Position numbers and translations under genes: made by a program. This document shows positions 22,267 to 28,298 of a stretch of 28,298 nucleotides of DNA, one piece after another; within the stretch, counting starts at the first letter, position 1; every line of letters starts with the position of its first letter. A model generated the notes under the pieces. That model worked only from the letters and a program-made list of their open reading frames with translations. It was not told the DNA's origin and made no database searches. This DNA comes from Actinomycetes bacterium (lineage in GTDB: Bacteria > Actinomycetota > Actinomycetes > Mycobacteriales > Micromonosporaceae), in assembly GCA_021793335.1 (NCBI GenBank), contig JAJYSW010000008.1, positions 1-28,298 of the forward strand, in the 5' to 3' direction.

Positions 22267-23353
22267 CGGTGGTGAACTCGGATTCGCAGGGCGGTCCCCA
22301 CGTGTAGCTGAAGCGGCGGGCGTCGAGCTCCAAGTGGGCCGCCAGAGCGGTGTGCGTCCGAAGCTCCGCCGGGTCCGTCTCGACCGGGTGGCGGCAGATC
22401 GCGAGCGCCCCACCGTCGTGGTCGCGCATGGCCGCACGCAACCGTTCGGCCGGCACCGGCGAGCCGGCCTCCTGCAACAGCGTCTCCATGCGATCGCACC
22501 GGCGGTACGTGGAGACTCGGCCGGTCTCCAACCAGCTCTGGTGCACACCGAGCGATTCGGGGGAGCGGAAGTGGTTGGCGTGCACCAGCGGCGCGGTCCC
22601 GTCCTGGTAGATCACACGTGAACCGAGCGGCGAGGTCTCGACCGTGGCGACCCCGTCGGTGGCGCTCCCGACGAAGAAGTTCGCCGAGCACGCCGGTCGC
22701 GGCGCGACGGCATGGCCGAGGGCCTGCCCGAAACTCGTCGACTGGAGCACCCGCCACGTCCTGAGATGGAACGGCACCGAATCGATCGTCCAATCGTCGG
22801 CGCTCGCGCCCAGGCCGTTGACGCACAGACCCACTCCCGCGCTGTTCAGCCCGATCTTCGCGCCGGCGACCCCGGCCTCGGTGAATCCGAGCACCGTCGT
22901 CTCTCCGTGCTTCCATTGCAGCAGCGCGCCCTCGACGCCGGTGAACCAGTCCCAGTTCTGCCCGAGCTGGACTCCGCCGCCTTCGAACGAATCCCGCCCG
23001 CCGAAGGAGGTGCACTCGCTTCGCAGGCTCGCCGCCGTCGGTTTCCCGAACTGGCTCCACGCGCTATAGAGCAGCTCGTATCTGGCGTTGAGCAGTGTGA
23101 TGTCCAGCAGCGACTGCCCCGATCCCTCCGCGATGCCGTCCATGATCGCGCGGTAGGAGGCGTCCTCCCCGGTGAACTGCCCGAGGTAGTGCCGTGAGCG
23201 CTCGGTGAGATCCCTCTCGCCGAGCCCCGAGGCGAGCATTCGGGAGCGGTAGACCTCGATATTGTTCGCGATCCGGTCCTTCAAGCGCCGACCGTGCTGC
23301 ACGCCTTGCCGATAAGGGCTGCCCTGGAGGTGGAGCAGGGGAAGTTCGCTCAT
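22256..23353 (-). CDS. C45-type acyltransferase/peptidase (Ntn hydrolase)
   Basis: The 365-residue protein resembles the acyl-CoA:6-aminopenicillanic-acid acyltransferase family (peptidase C45). LHLQGSPYRQGVQHGRRLKDRI and GIAEGSGQSLLDITLLNARYEL are N-terminal landmarks. The probable autoprocessing nucleophile is Cys114 in SECTSF, followed by GVQLGQNWDW, the usual GxxxxxQNWDW segment. The autocatalytic cut would fall before Cys114, giving alpha and beta chains. Family members hydrolyse or transfer acyl groups on small amides and peptides; the substrate here is unknown. ATG 23353 has CACAAT 7 nt upstream and a good -35 box 17 nt further, with no Shine-Dalgarno. The kinase-like gene lies 49 bp upstream on the same strand. 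Confidence 0.87.
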   Translation of the reverse strand: MSELPLLHLQGSPYRQGVQHGRRLKDRIANNIEVYRSRMLASGLGERDLTERSRHYLGQFTGEDASYRAIMDGIAEGSGQSLLDITLLNARYELLYSAWSQFGKPTAASLRSECTSFGGRDSFEGGGVQLGQNWDWFTGVEGALLQWKHGETTVLGFTEAGVAGAKIGLNSAGVGLCVNGLGASADDWTIDSVPFHLRTWRVLQSTSFGQALGHAVAPRPACSANFFVGSATDGVATVETSPLGSRVIYQDGTAPLVHANHFRSPESLGVHQSWLETGRVSTYRRCDRMETLLQEAGSPVPAERLRAAMRDHDGGALAICRHPVETDPAELRTHTALAAHLELDARRFSYTWGPPCESEFTTVSL

Positions 23354-23360
23354 GACGGCA

Positions 23361-23391
23361 ATTGTGGCAGAAGTGACATCGCGTGTCACTT
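23361..23391 (-). promoter_or_regulatory. C45 promoter with operator palindrome
   Basis: On the minus strand GTGACA (23389-23384), a 17-nt spacer and CACAAT (23366-23361) form a promoter 7 nt before the ATG. A perfect 8-bp inverted repeat, AAGTGACA (23371-23378) and TGTCACTT (23384-23391) with a 5-nt spacer, covers the -35 box and most of the spacer. This is the expected place for a repressor site. Confidence 0.6.
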
Positions 23392-23402
23392 TCGTGGAAG
23401 CC

Positions 23403-24416
23403 TCAGCGGCCCATGAGCGCCTGCTCGACCTGTGAGTAGTGGACGGTCCACCATTTGACCAGGCCAGTTTGGCCGGGCAGCAGGTGGTCGCAGGCGGAAT
23501 TATGGCGCACATAATGCCACTCGATGACCCAGTTATCGGTCAGTCGATCCCACCACAGTTGGTGCGTGGCGAGCCCGATCTCGGGCTCGCCCACATCGAA
23601 CACCGAACGGTAGCCGCCGGCGAAGGCCCGGATGCGGTCGCAGTCCAGGCCACGCTCGTCCCCGTACGTGAAATAGAACACCGCGGCCCTGGCCATCTCC
23701 CTCGCATAGGAGGCGACGGTGAGCCGGTCCCAGTCCAGGATCGCCGAGACGACGTCGCCCGGTCCGTGCAGCACGTTGTGCGGATGGAGATCTCCGTGCG
23801 TGTAGCCGACGTACTGCTGGGCGATATCGGGTGGTCTGCGATCGCCCAGCCGGACCAGCAGTCCTCGTTTCAACCGGAGCGTCTGTTCGGCGGTCGCCTC
23901 GAACCCGGTCTTGTCCCCGCGTCCCGCCGCCACCAGTTCCAGCAGCCGGTCGACCTTCTGCAACGCGGCCTGCGTCGTCGGCGGCGTCTCGAATTTGGGA
24001 GGCCGGTCGGCGGGGACGGCGGTGTGCAGCGTCCGGTGCAGCCGCCCGATGACGGACCCGAGCGCTCGGCACGAGTCCTTGGACATCGACAGCCCGGATC
24101 GGTGCCGGCCGGCCACCCACGGGAAGACGCCGAACTCCTCGCCTTCGAGCAGGATGGTCGAGGTCCCGGCCCGACTCGGCGTCGGCAGCACCACCGGCAC
24201 TCCCGAGAGTCCCAGCGTCTGCAGCACATGGAACTGGAATTGCAGCTCGGCTCCGGTGACGTCCCGGAACAGCTTCAGCAGGTACGACCCCGATGAGGCG
24301 TCGACGCGCCAGCTGCGGTTCATCAGGCCGGTCTGGACTCGCTGCATCTGGTAGATCCGGCCGAGATCCCAATGTGCCAACGCCGCGTCGGGGAGTCGAG
24401 GCGCGGTCACGGTCAT
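23403..24416 (-). CDS. Aminoglycoside-phosphotransferase/choline-kinase-like protein
   Basis: The 337-residue protein has the protein-kinase-like fold of the APH family. A Lys in SYLLKLFRD fits the ATP-binding strand. The catalytic loop is YTHGDLHPHNVL (about 205-216), and the Mg2+ Asp lies in ILDWDRL. The substrate is unknown; relatives phosphorylate aminoglycosides, choline, homoserine or other small molecules. TACGCT lies 6 nt before the ATG on the coding strand with no Shine-Dalgarno, so this is probably leaderless. The C45 gene follows on the same strand but has its own promoter. Confidence 0.85.
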   Translation of the reverse strand: MTVTAPRLPDAALAHWDLGRIYQMQRVQTGLMNRSWRVDASSGSYLLKLFRDVTGAELQFQFHVLQTLGLSGVPVVLPTPSRAGTSTILLEGEEFGVFPWVAGRHRSGLSMSKDSCRALGSVIGRLHRTLHTAVPADRPPKFETPPTTQAALQKVDRLLELVAAGRGDKTGFEATAEQTLRLKRGLLVRLGDRRPPDIAQQYVGYTHGDLHPHNVLHGPGDVVSAILDWDRLTVASYAREMARAAVFYFTYGDERGLDCDRIRAFAGGYRSVFDVGEPEIGLATHQLWWDRLTDNWVIEWHYVRHNSACDHLLPGQTGLVKWWTVHYSQVEQALMGR

Positions 24417-24432
24417 GGCCTAAGCGTAGCCG

Positions 24433-24451
24433 CCCCCGGACCGGCCGGGGG
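24433..24451. repeat. Small GC hairpin upstream of the kinase gene
   Basis: CCCCCGG (24433-24439) and CCGGGGG (24445-24451) form a perfect 7-bp stem with a 5-nt loop, 17 bp above the kinase ATG, between it and the tRNA promoter. Role unclear. Confidence 0.4.
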
Positions 24452-24527
24452 AGCGCGAACCCCCCTGCGGCAACGCTTCAGAGGTCGTGTACAGTTTCAT
24501 CTCGTGCGCCGGAGAGGCCGAGACGCC

Positions 24528-24560
24528 TTACTGGCAGGCAAAACAAACTCCATATACAAT
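24528..24560 (+). promoter_or_regulatory. Promoter of tRNA-Leu
   Basis: TTACTG (24528-24533) and CATATA (24551-24556) are spaced by 17 nt, with TATACAAT overlapping as an alternative -10. The region is AT-rich against its surroundings and ends 12 bp before the mature tRNA. Confidence 0.5.
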
Positions 24561-24572
24561 TTTTGTGTGCCC

Positions 24573-24658
24573 GCGCGAGTGGCGGAATGGCAGACGCGCT
24601 AGCTTGAGGTGCTAGTGTCCTATTAACGGACGTGGGGGTTCAAGTCCCCCCTCGCGCA
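24573..24658 (+). tRNA. tRNA-Leu (anticodon GAG)
   Basis: Acceptor stem GCGCGAG (24573-24579) pairs with CTCGCGC (24651-24657), and A24658 is the discriminator. The anticodon stem is CTAGC/GCTAG with loop TTGAGGT, so the anticodon is GAG (24606-24608). A long variable arm (about TGTCCTATTAACGGACG) marks a class II tRNA. The T-arm is GGGGG-TTCAAGT-CCCCC. The 3' CCA is not encoded. The gene is the likely integration target of the element that follows. Confidence 0.97.
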
Positions 24659-24665
24659 CACAGCG

Positions 24666-24690
24666 AAGGCCCTGGTCACAGGGCCTTTTT
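24666..24690 (+). terminator. Rho-independent terminator of tRNA-Leu
   Basis: AAGGCCCTG (24666-24674) and CAGGGCCTT (24679-24687) form a perfect 9-bp stem with a GTCA loop, followed by a T-run to 24690. Confidence 0.85.
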
Positions 24691-24924
24691 CGTGTCTTAT
24701 GGCGAGGGCCCGGGGCCTTTCGTGGGGCTGCCGCGAGGGCCTTGGGGAGCCAATAGGGGAGCCATTGGTCGCTGGTTTTGGAGCCGTTTCCGAAACCGCC
24801 CTTCGGATCGGGTCATCCTGGGGCATGGTGGGGCGTTGCGGGGCCGTCGTGGTCCCAGGGCGTTGGGGGAAGCGTTCGAGTAGCTCCTCTGTACGGGTGG
24901 AGACTTGGCGGGCGGTATGCATGA

Positions 24925-24960
24925 GTGAGACCCCCAGCGGTGGCTTGCCGGGGGCCTCAC
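24925..24960. terminator. Hairpin terminator downstream of the integrase gene
   Basis: GTGAGACCCCC (24925-24935) pairs with GGGGGCCTCAC (24950-24960) with one mismatch. It lies 15 bp past the integrase stop on the minus strand. Confidence 0.55.
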
Positions 24961-24975
24961 GTGTGTTCTTTGATC

Positions 24976-26235
24976 TTAGGGTTCCTGCTGTTTGTTCCGG
25001 TCGGTGTCGGTGTGCGGGTCGTCTTCCGGTTCTGCCAGGAGTCCGTTGGTGAAGGCGGCGTCGAGAAGGTCGGCGCCTTTGGTCATGACCGGTCGCAGTT
25101 GGTGGCGGTAGACCGTGGCGGTCGTGGTGGTGTTGGCGTGGCCGACCAGGTCGGCGATGAGTTCGAGCGTGGCCCCGTTGTCGGACATGAGCGAGACGAA
25201 CGAGTGGCGCAGCTCCCGAGGCGTCCACGACCCGGGGATCTTGGCTTTGGTCACGACGGCGCGGAACTGGTCGCGGATGACTTGGGCCTGTTGGACGGTG
25301 TCGTATCGGGTGCCGAAGACATAGACGATGCCTTCGGCTTTCCACTTGTGCGCGGCGCGCCATGTCTGCTGTTGCTCGCGGTGGGCCGCGAGCAAGGTGA
25401 CGATGAAGCCGGGCAGGGCGATGGTCCGCCGACTCTTCAGTGTTTTCGTGTCGCCGCCCTCGCGGACCGAGCGCCACACTTCGACGTGCGGGGGCAGGTC
25501 CTCGGTGTGCTTGCTCCCGCAGGAGCAGATCTGATCCTTGCGCGGGTTGAGGTGCGTGTGGGCCCACTGGAGGGGTCGTGCCTCTTCGGTGCGGACGCCG
25601 GTGAACATCGACAGGGCGATGTAGGCGTGGATCGGTCGGCCCCGACTGGCATGCAGGAGCGCCTTGCCCTGATCAAGGGTGAGCGCTTTGCTCGGCCGTC
25701 CTTCTTTGCCCTTGGGGGCTTTGACGAGTGCGGCGACGTTACGCCGGACCCGGTTGCGGCCTTCGGCGAACTTGATGATGCGCCGCAGTGTGAACAGGCG
25801 CCGTCGCACCGAGGATGTGGCGAGGACCTCGGCCATGGTGTCGAGCCAGACGTCGACATCGTCGGCTTTGAGCTGTTTGAGCTTGGCCTGGCCCAGGTGC
25901 GGGATGATCCATTTCTCGGCGTGGATGCGCAGTTCGTTGACCGTGGCCGGGACCAGTCCGCGCACGCCGTGCTGGAGGAAGTCGCGGCAGGCTTGTTCGA
26001 CCGTGTACTTACTGCTGAGGTCGATGCCGTCGTCGAAGTCCTCCTTCAATTCCTTGAGCTTGGCGCGGACTTCGCGCTGGGTAGTACCGCTGACTTTCGG
26101 TCGGTGGCGGGTGCCGTCGGGCTTGAGCCCGAGCGAGATCGAGCCGAAGTAGCACTGCTTCGACTCGTCCCAGTAGATCGACCCGTCGCCCTTGCGGGCC
26201 TGCTTGCGCGCCTTCGGCTTCTTCGGCTCAGTCAT
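24976..26235 (-). CDS. int: Tyrosine recombinase / integrase (pSAM2-like)
   Basis: The 419-residue protein has an N-terminal arm-binding-like part (KGDGSIYWDESKQCYFGSI), a core-binding SAM-like domain (about 75-170, TVEQACRDFLQHG) and a catalytic domain. Active-site residues are Arg215 (TGVRTEEARPL), Arg343 (PRELRHSF), His366 (GHANTTTT) and Tyr376 (TATVYRHQLRP). The first His of the usual H-x-x-R is Arg340, as often in actinomycete integrases of the pSAM2 type. ATG 26235 overlaps the excisionase stop by 8 nt. Integration at the adjacent tRNA-Leu is inferred from position. The cysteine pair CSCGSKH (about 238-243) in the catalytic domain recalls a small metal site. Confidence 0.94.
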   Translation of the reverse strand: MTEPKKPKARKQARKGDGSIYWDESKQCYFGSISLGLKPDGTRHRPKVSGTTQREVRAKLKELKEDFDDGIDLSSKYTVEQACRDFLQHGVRGLVPATVNELRIHAEKWIIPHLGQAKLKQLKADDVDVWLDTMAEVLATSSVRRRLFTLRRIIKFAEGRNRVRRNVAALVKAPKGKEGRPSKALTLDQGKALLHASRGRPIHAYIALSMFTGVRTEEARPLQWAHTHLNPRKDQICSCGSKHTEDLPPHVEVWRSVREGGDTKTLKSRRTIALPGFIVTLLAAHREQQQTWRAAHKWKAEGIVYVFGTRYDTVQQAQVIRDQFRAVVTKAKIPGSWTPRELRHSFVSLMSDNGATLELIADLVGHANTTTTATVYRHQLRPVMTKGADLLDAAFTNGLLAEPEDDPHTDTDRNKQQEP

Positions 26236-26692
26236 CGCCGGCCTCCGCGCTGCGCTGTGCGACCCAGGTTCGGACGCGGGCTGGGTCGTAGCGCAGGTGT
26301 TTGCCGATGCGTGCGGCCGGAGGCCCGGTCCGGTGTTTGCGCCAGGTGCGCAGGGTCTGGACTGGGATCTTGAGGTATGCCGCGACCTGGTCGATCGACC
26401 ACAGCGACTCCGCTGGAGTGCTCGCGCCGGTGGTTTGGTGGCTGGTGCATGCGGTGTCTCCTTGCATGTGGCACGGGCACCGGAGTGGGCCGTGGTCGGC
26501 CGCGGCGTCTGGGCCCGTGCGGTCGGTCCAGGAGGCGCCTTTGTCTCCTGGTCGGACGGAGCATGAAAATAGCTCCACTTCAGAGCTCTGGAGAGTCGCC
26601 GCAGAGTCCACTGCATCGCCCGTTGCGCTGGCCGTGCGCTGCCTCGTGGATTCGGCCCGAGTGGAGTGCCCGTCGTATCGGCCCGTGCTCAT
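26228..26692 (-). CDS. xis: Excisionase / HTH_17 DNA-binding protein with N-terminal extension
   Basis: The 154-residue protein ends in a helix-turn-helix excisionase domain: LWSIDQVAAYLKIPVQTLRTWRKHRTGPPAARIGKHLRYDPARVRTWV in the last 55 residues. It would bend DNA at the attachment site and steer the integrase towards excision. The chosen ATG (26692) has GGAGG just before it and overlaps the methyltransferase stop in ATGA, a strong sign of coupling. An internal ATG at 26467 would give a standard 79-residue excisionase but has no ribosome site. The extra 75 residues are low-complexity, with a cluster CPCHMQGDTAC that could bind metal. The stop overlaps the int start. Confidence 0.75.
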   Translation of the reverse strand: MSTGRYDGHSTRAESTRQRTASATGDAVDSAATLQSSEVELFSCSVRPGDKGASWTDRTGPDAAADHGPLRCPCHMQGDTACTSHQTTGASTPAESLWSIDQVAAYLKIPVQTLRTWRKHRTGPPAARIGKHLRYDPARVRTWVAQRSAEAGDD

Positions 26693-27558
26693 GCGGGCCT
26701 CCGGAACACCAGGACGTCCTCGTGCGTGCGCAGCACTCGAAAGGCGCCGCGGGCTCGGAGCGTGCGGGTGTTGGCCAGGTGGAAGAACGTCGCATGCGGG
26801 TGCAGGCGCTGCCCATCCCAACGCGACAGCAGCGCAACGCACCGTTCATGCAGTACGAACCCGGCCGCGAGCCCAGCCCGAATCACCAGGCCGGGGAAGT
26901 CGACCAGCTTGCGCTGCTCGGTGAACGGCCGACTGGTCATCACCATGAACCCACCCGGCTTGAGTGCCGCGTGGCAGCCGGTAAACACCCGTTCCAGCCC
27001 GGCGGTCAAGCGGGGGAGCGACGAGGTCGCCAGCGACTGCTTCAAGGACTGCTTGTGGTAGCGGTGGTGGCGGTTGCGGATCGCCCCGCCGGTCACCCGC
27101 GCCGTATCGGGCTGGCCATGCGTGACCGCACCGTACGGCGGCGACGTGAGCACCAGGCCCGCTTGCTCAAGCAACTGCCACTGCTCAAGCAGTCCGGTCA
27201 GGTCGGTTGCGTCGCCTTGAGTCACATCTGCCCACATGCTCGAGCTGGAATTTTCGTTCAGCGCGGCGTCGACGTTGGATCGGGCGTGTGCGACCCACTG
27301 GGTTTCCAGGTCCACACCGAAAGCAGACCGCCCGGTAAGGACCGCCTCGACCAGGCTCGTCCCCACCCCACACATCGGATCGAGTACAAGTTCCCCGGGA
27401 CGCGAGTAGCGCTCGATCGCGGTCCGGGCGATCGCGGGCCACATCTTGGCGGGATGACGCCCACCGGCGACATAGGCGGCACCGCGTTGGCGGGCGGGCG
27501 CGGTCTGCCCAGTCGCCCAGATACTCGGCCAGCGGCGCTGGCGTTTCGAGTCAGCCAC
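26689..27558 (-). CDS. Site-specific DNA methyltransferase (N4-C or N6-A type)
   Basis: The 289-residue protein has HPAKMWPAIARTAIERYSRPGE (motif X-like, about 35-56) followed by LDPMCGVGTSLVEA (motif I, SAM binding, 59-72), GVDLE (acidic strand 2), and TSPPYG (motif IV, 138-143), the catalytic loop of amino methyltransferases. In the beta class, motif IV comes before X and I. Here X and I come first, so the order is circularly permuted or gamma-like. The GTG at 27558 overlaps the upstream gene's stop by 8 nt and has GCAGG before it. No restriction endonuclease is visible, so it may be an orphan or part of a defence or anti-restriction set. It lies inside the integrative element. Confidence 0.85.
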   Translation of the reverse strand: MADSKRQRRWPSIWATGQTAPARQRGAAYVAGGRHPAKMWPAIARTAIERYSRPGELVLDPMCGVGTSLVEAVLTGRSAFGVDLETQWVAHARSNVDAALNENSSSSMWADVTQGDATDLTGLLEQWQLLEQAGLVLTSPPYGAVTHGQPDTARVTGGAIRNRHHRYHKQSLKQSLATSSLPRLTAGLERVFTGCHAALKPGGFMVMTSRPFTEQRKLVDFPGLVIRAGLAAGFVLHERCVALLSRWDGQRLHPHATFFHLANTRTLRARGAFRVLRTHEDVLVFRRPA

Positions 27559-28171
27559 GGGCACCTGCCTGCGGTTCACGCTTGCACCAGACACCGGCGA
27601 CCCAGTGCCGCGCTGCTGTCGCCGTTTCGCTGTTGGCGGCGCGCACGGCCGCGTCGAGGACCGTCGTGCCGGCCGCGACGAGGTAGGCGGCGAAGTCGAG
27701 CGTCGCGGTCACTTTGGGACTTGCGAAGGTATCGACCAGGGTGGCGATGTCGACCGCGTCCTGCTCGGTGCGCCCGATGACGATCAGCGAACCGCCCGGC
27801 CGCAATGCGTCGGCTGCGGCGTCGAGTCCGCCAGGGCAGTGCAGCAGCCATGACGAGGCGGCCACCATTCCCAGGCGCTGCTGCGCGGTGAGTTTGGCCG
27901 CGAGCGTGGCCCGCGTGGCGTGATGGGCCGTGGTGCGCCGCTGTGCGGCATGGGGCAGTGTGGCGAGCGCAGTGTGAGTGACGCGGGTGCGCCAGAACAG
28001 GCGTGTGGCTCGGCCGGCGAGCGGGAGCGCGGTCCAGCCGGGCAGGTCGATGGCCGCGACCGGATCGGTCGGGGCGAGCTCGATCAAGAGGCCGTCGACC
28101 AGATCGTGGGGGCCCTCGACGGTCCACACCGAGAGCGGCACGTCGAGACTGCCGTAGCGGTTGACCGCCAA
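27551..28171 (-). CDS. Unrecognised element-borne protein
   Basis: The 206-residue protein is not recognised. It is alpha/beta-like, with MVAASSWLLHCPGGLDAAADALRPGGSLIVIGRTEQD resembling the late strands of a Rossmann methyltransferase (LRPGGxLIVIG), but no SAM-binding glycine motif or NPPY-type loop is visible. It is cotranscribed with, and overlaps by 8 nt, the DNA methyltransferase, so a partner or regulatory subunit is plausible. The start is uncertain: TTG 28171 is the first codon after an in-frame stop, and GTG codons lie 16 and 20 codons further in. Coding is supported by the overlap and by the alternation of hydrophobic segments. Confidence 0.6.
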   Translation of the reverse strand: MAVNRYGSLDVPLSVWTVEGPHDLVDGLLIELAPTDPVAAIDLPGWTALPLAGRATRLFWRTRVTHTALATLPHAAQRRTTAHHATRATLAAKLTAQQRLGMVAASSWLLHCPGGLDAAADALRPGGSLIVIGRTEQDAVDIATLVDTFASPKVTATLDFAAYLVAAGTTVLDAAVRAANSETATAARHWVAGVWCKREPQAGARG

Positions 28172-28298
28172 AGTAGTGCTGTCCGGGTTTCACTGGAAGT
28201 AGTGAACTTGTTACGTTGTGGTGCGCCATGGTTCACAGAGTGGTGCGTGAGTTGCCTGGTGGGGACAGCGAAACGCGGTCGCTCATCATCTGATGTGT
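28172..28298. other. Right edge, upstream region of the element operon
   Basis: No gene is supported. Two direct repeats AAGTAGTG (28171-28178 and 28197-28204, 26 bp apart) lie next to the start of the minus-strand gene and could be regulator sites. A minus-strand frame open from the window edge to a TGA near 28242 might be the tail of another gene (ending RTTL), but only about 18 codons are visible. A plus-strand ORF of 21 codons from 28228 is too short to claim. Confidence 0.3.

Larger units (their letters stand above)
24658..24975. other. Left end of the integrative element (attL side), non-coding
   Basis: No gene is supported. Right after the tRNA comes its terminator (24666-24690). Three copies of GCGA(A/G)GGCC(C/T) start at 24663, 24702 and 24733, and GGGCCTTT(TT)CGTG occurs at 24681-24694 and 24713-24724. 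These direct repeats lie where arm-type integrase sites would be expected. The attachment core is presumably the tRNA 3' end. The second copy is not in the window, so the far end cannot be placed. Confidence 0.45.

Noticed and set aside
24925..26373. A 482-codon plus-strand open frame over the integrase
   Set aside because: It lies opposite the integrase, which has its full set of catalytic residues; the antisense product has no recognisable motif.
26377..27780. A 467-codon plus-strand open frame over the methyltransferase
   Set aside because: It opposes the methyltransferase and excisionase genes and has Arg/Pro-rich composition typical of shadow frames.

Overview
The window is a GC-rich chromosomal segment of an actinobacterium. 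The evidence is its codon use, the frequent GTG and TTG starts, the many genes with a TANNNT-like -10 box only 6-8 nt before the start codon (leaderless transcripts), and the gene order. In particular, moxR - DUF58 - VWA - fabG - fabI(inhA) - hemH - nfeD - SPFH is the order known from Mycobacterium tuberculosis Rv1479-Rv1488. A lineage near Glycomycetales or Micromonosporales is only a guess.

Layout. (1) 1-476: C-terminal end of a GGDEF-domain protein. (2) 574-3150: an FMN riboswitch with a visible Shine-Dalgarno-sequestering hairpin, then ribE-ribBA-ribH, which overlap or nearly abut. It is closed by a very long hairpin. (3) 3552-6994: a two-gene carbohydrate operon, a GT4 glycosyltransferase and an amylo-alpha-1,6-glucosidase-type debranching enzyme, followed by a clean hairpin. 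(4) 7098-9244: two divergent SRPBCC proteins and a Tat-exported GH12 glucanase. Two copies of a ~140-150 bp intergenic repeat lie here, each immediately after the stop codon of a minus-strand gene. (5) 9497-10632: hisE-hisG. (6) 13435 down to 10642: a minus-strand operon of an alpha/beta hydrolase, a small Cys/His protein and two bacterial PH-domain membrane proteins (YdbS/YdbT type). (7) 13869-21304: the conserved moxR-to-SPFH block, containing FAS-II reductases, ferrochelatase and membrane-quality genes. The DUF58 gene carries an in-frame 36-bp minisatellite. (8) 21451-24416: a SpoU/TrmH methyltransferase convergent with a C45-type acyltransferase/peptidase, then an aminoglycoside-phosphotransferase-like kinase. 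(9) 24573-24658: tRNA-Leu(GAG). (10) 24659-28298: the left end of an integrative element using that tRNA gene. It holds a pSAM2-like tyrosine integrase, a HTH_17 excisionase, a DNA methyltransferase with an unusual motif order and an unrecognised partner gene, all on the minus strand with overlapping start and stop codons. The element continues past the right edge.

The housekeeping parts are ordinary. The parts most worth following up are the integrative element's methyltransferase pair, the paired structured repeat, the DUF58 minisatellite, and several strong palindromes placed on promoters.
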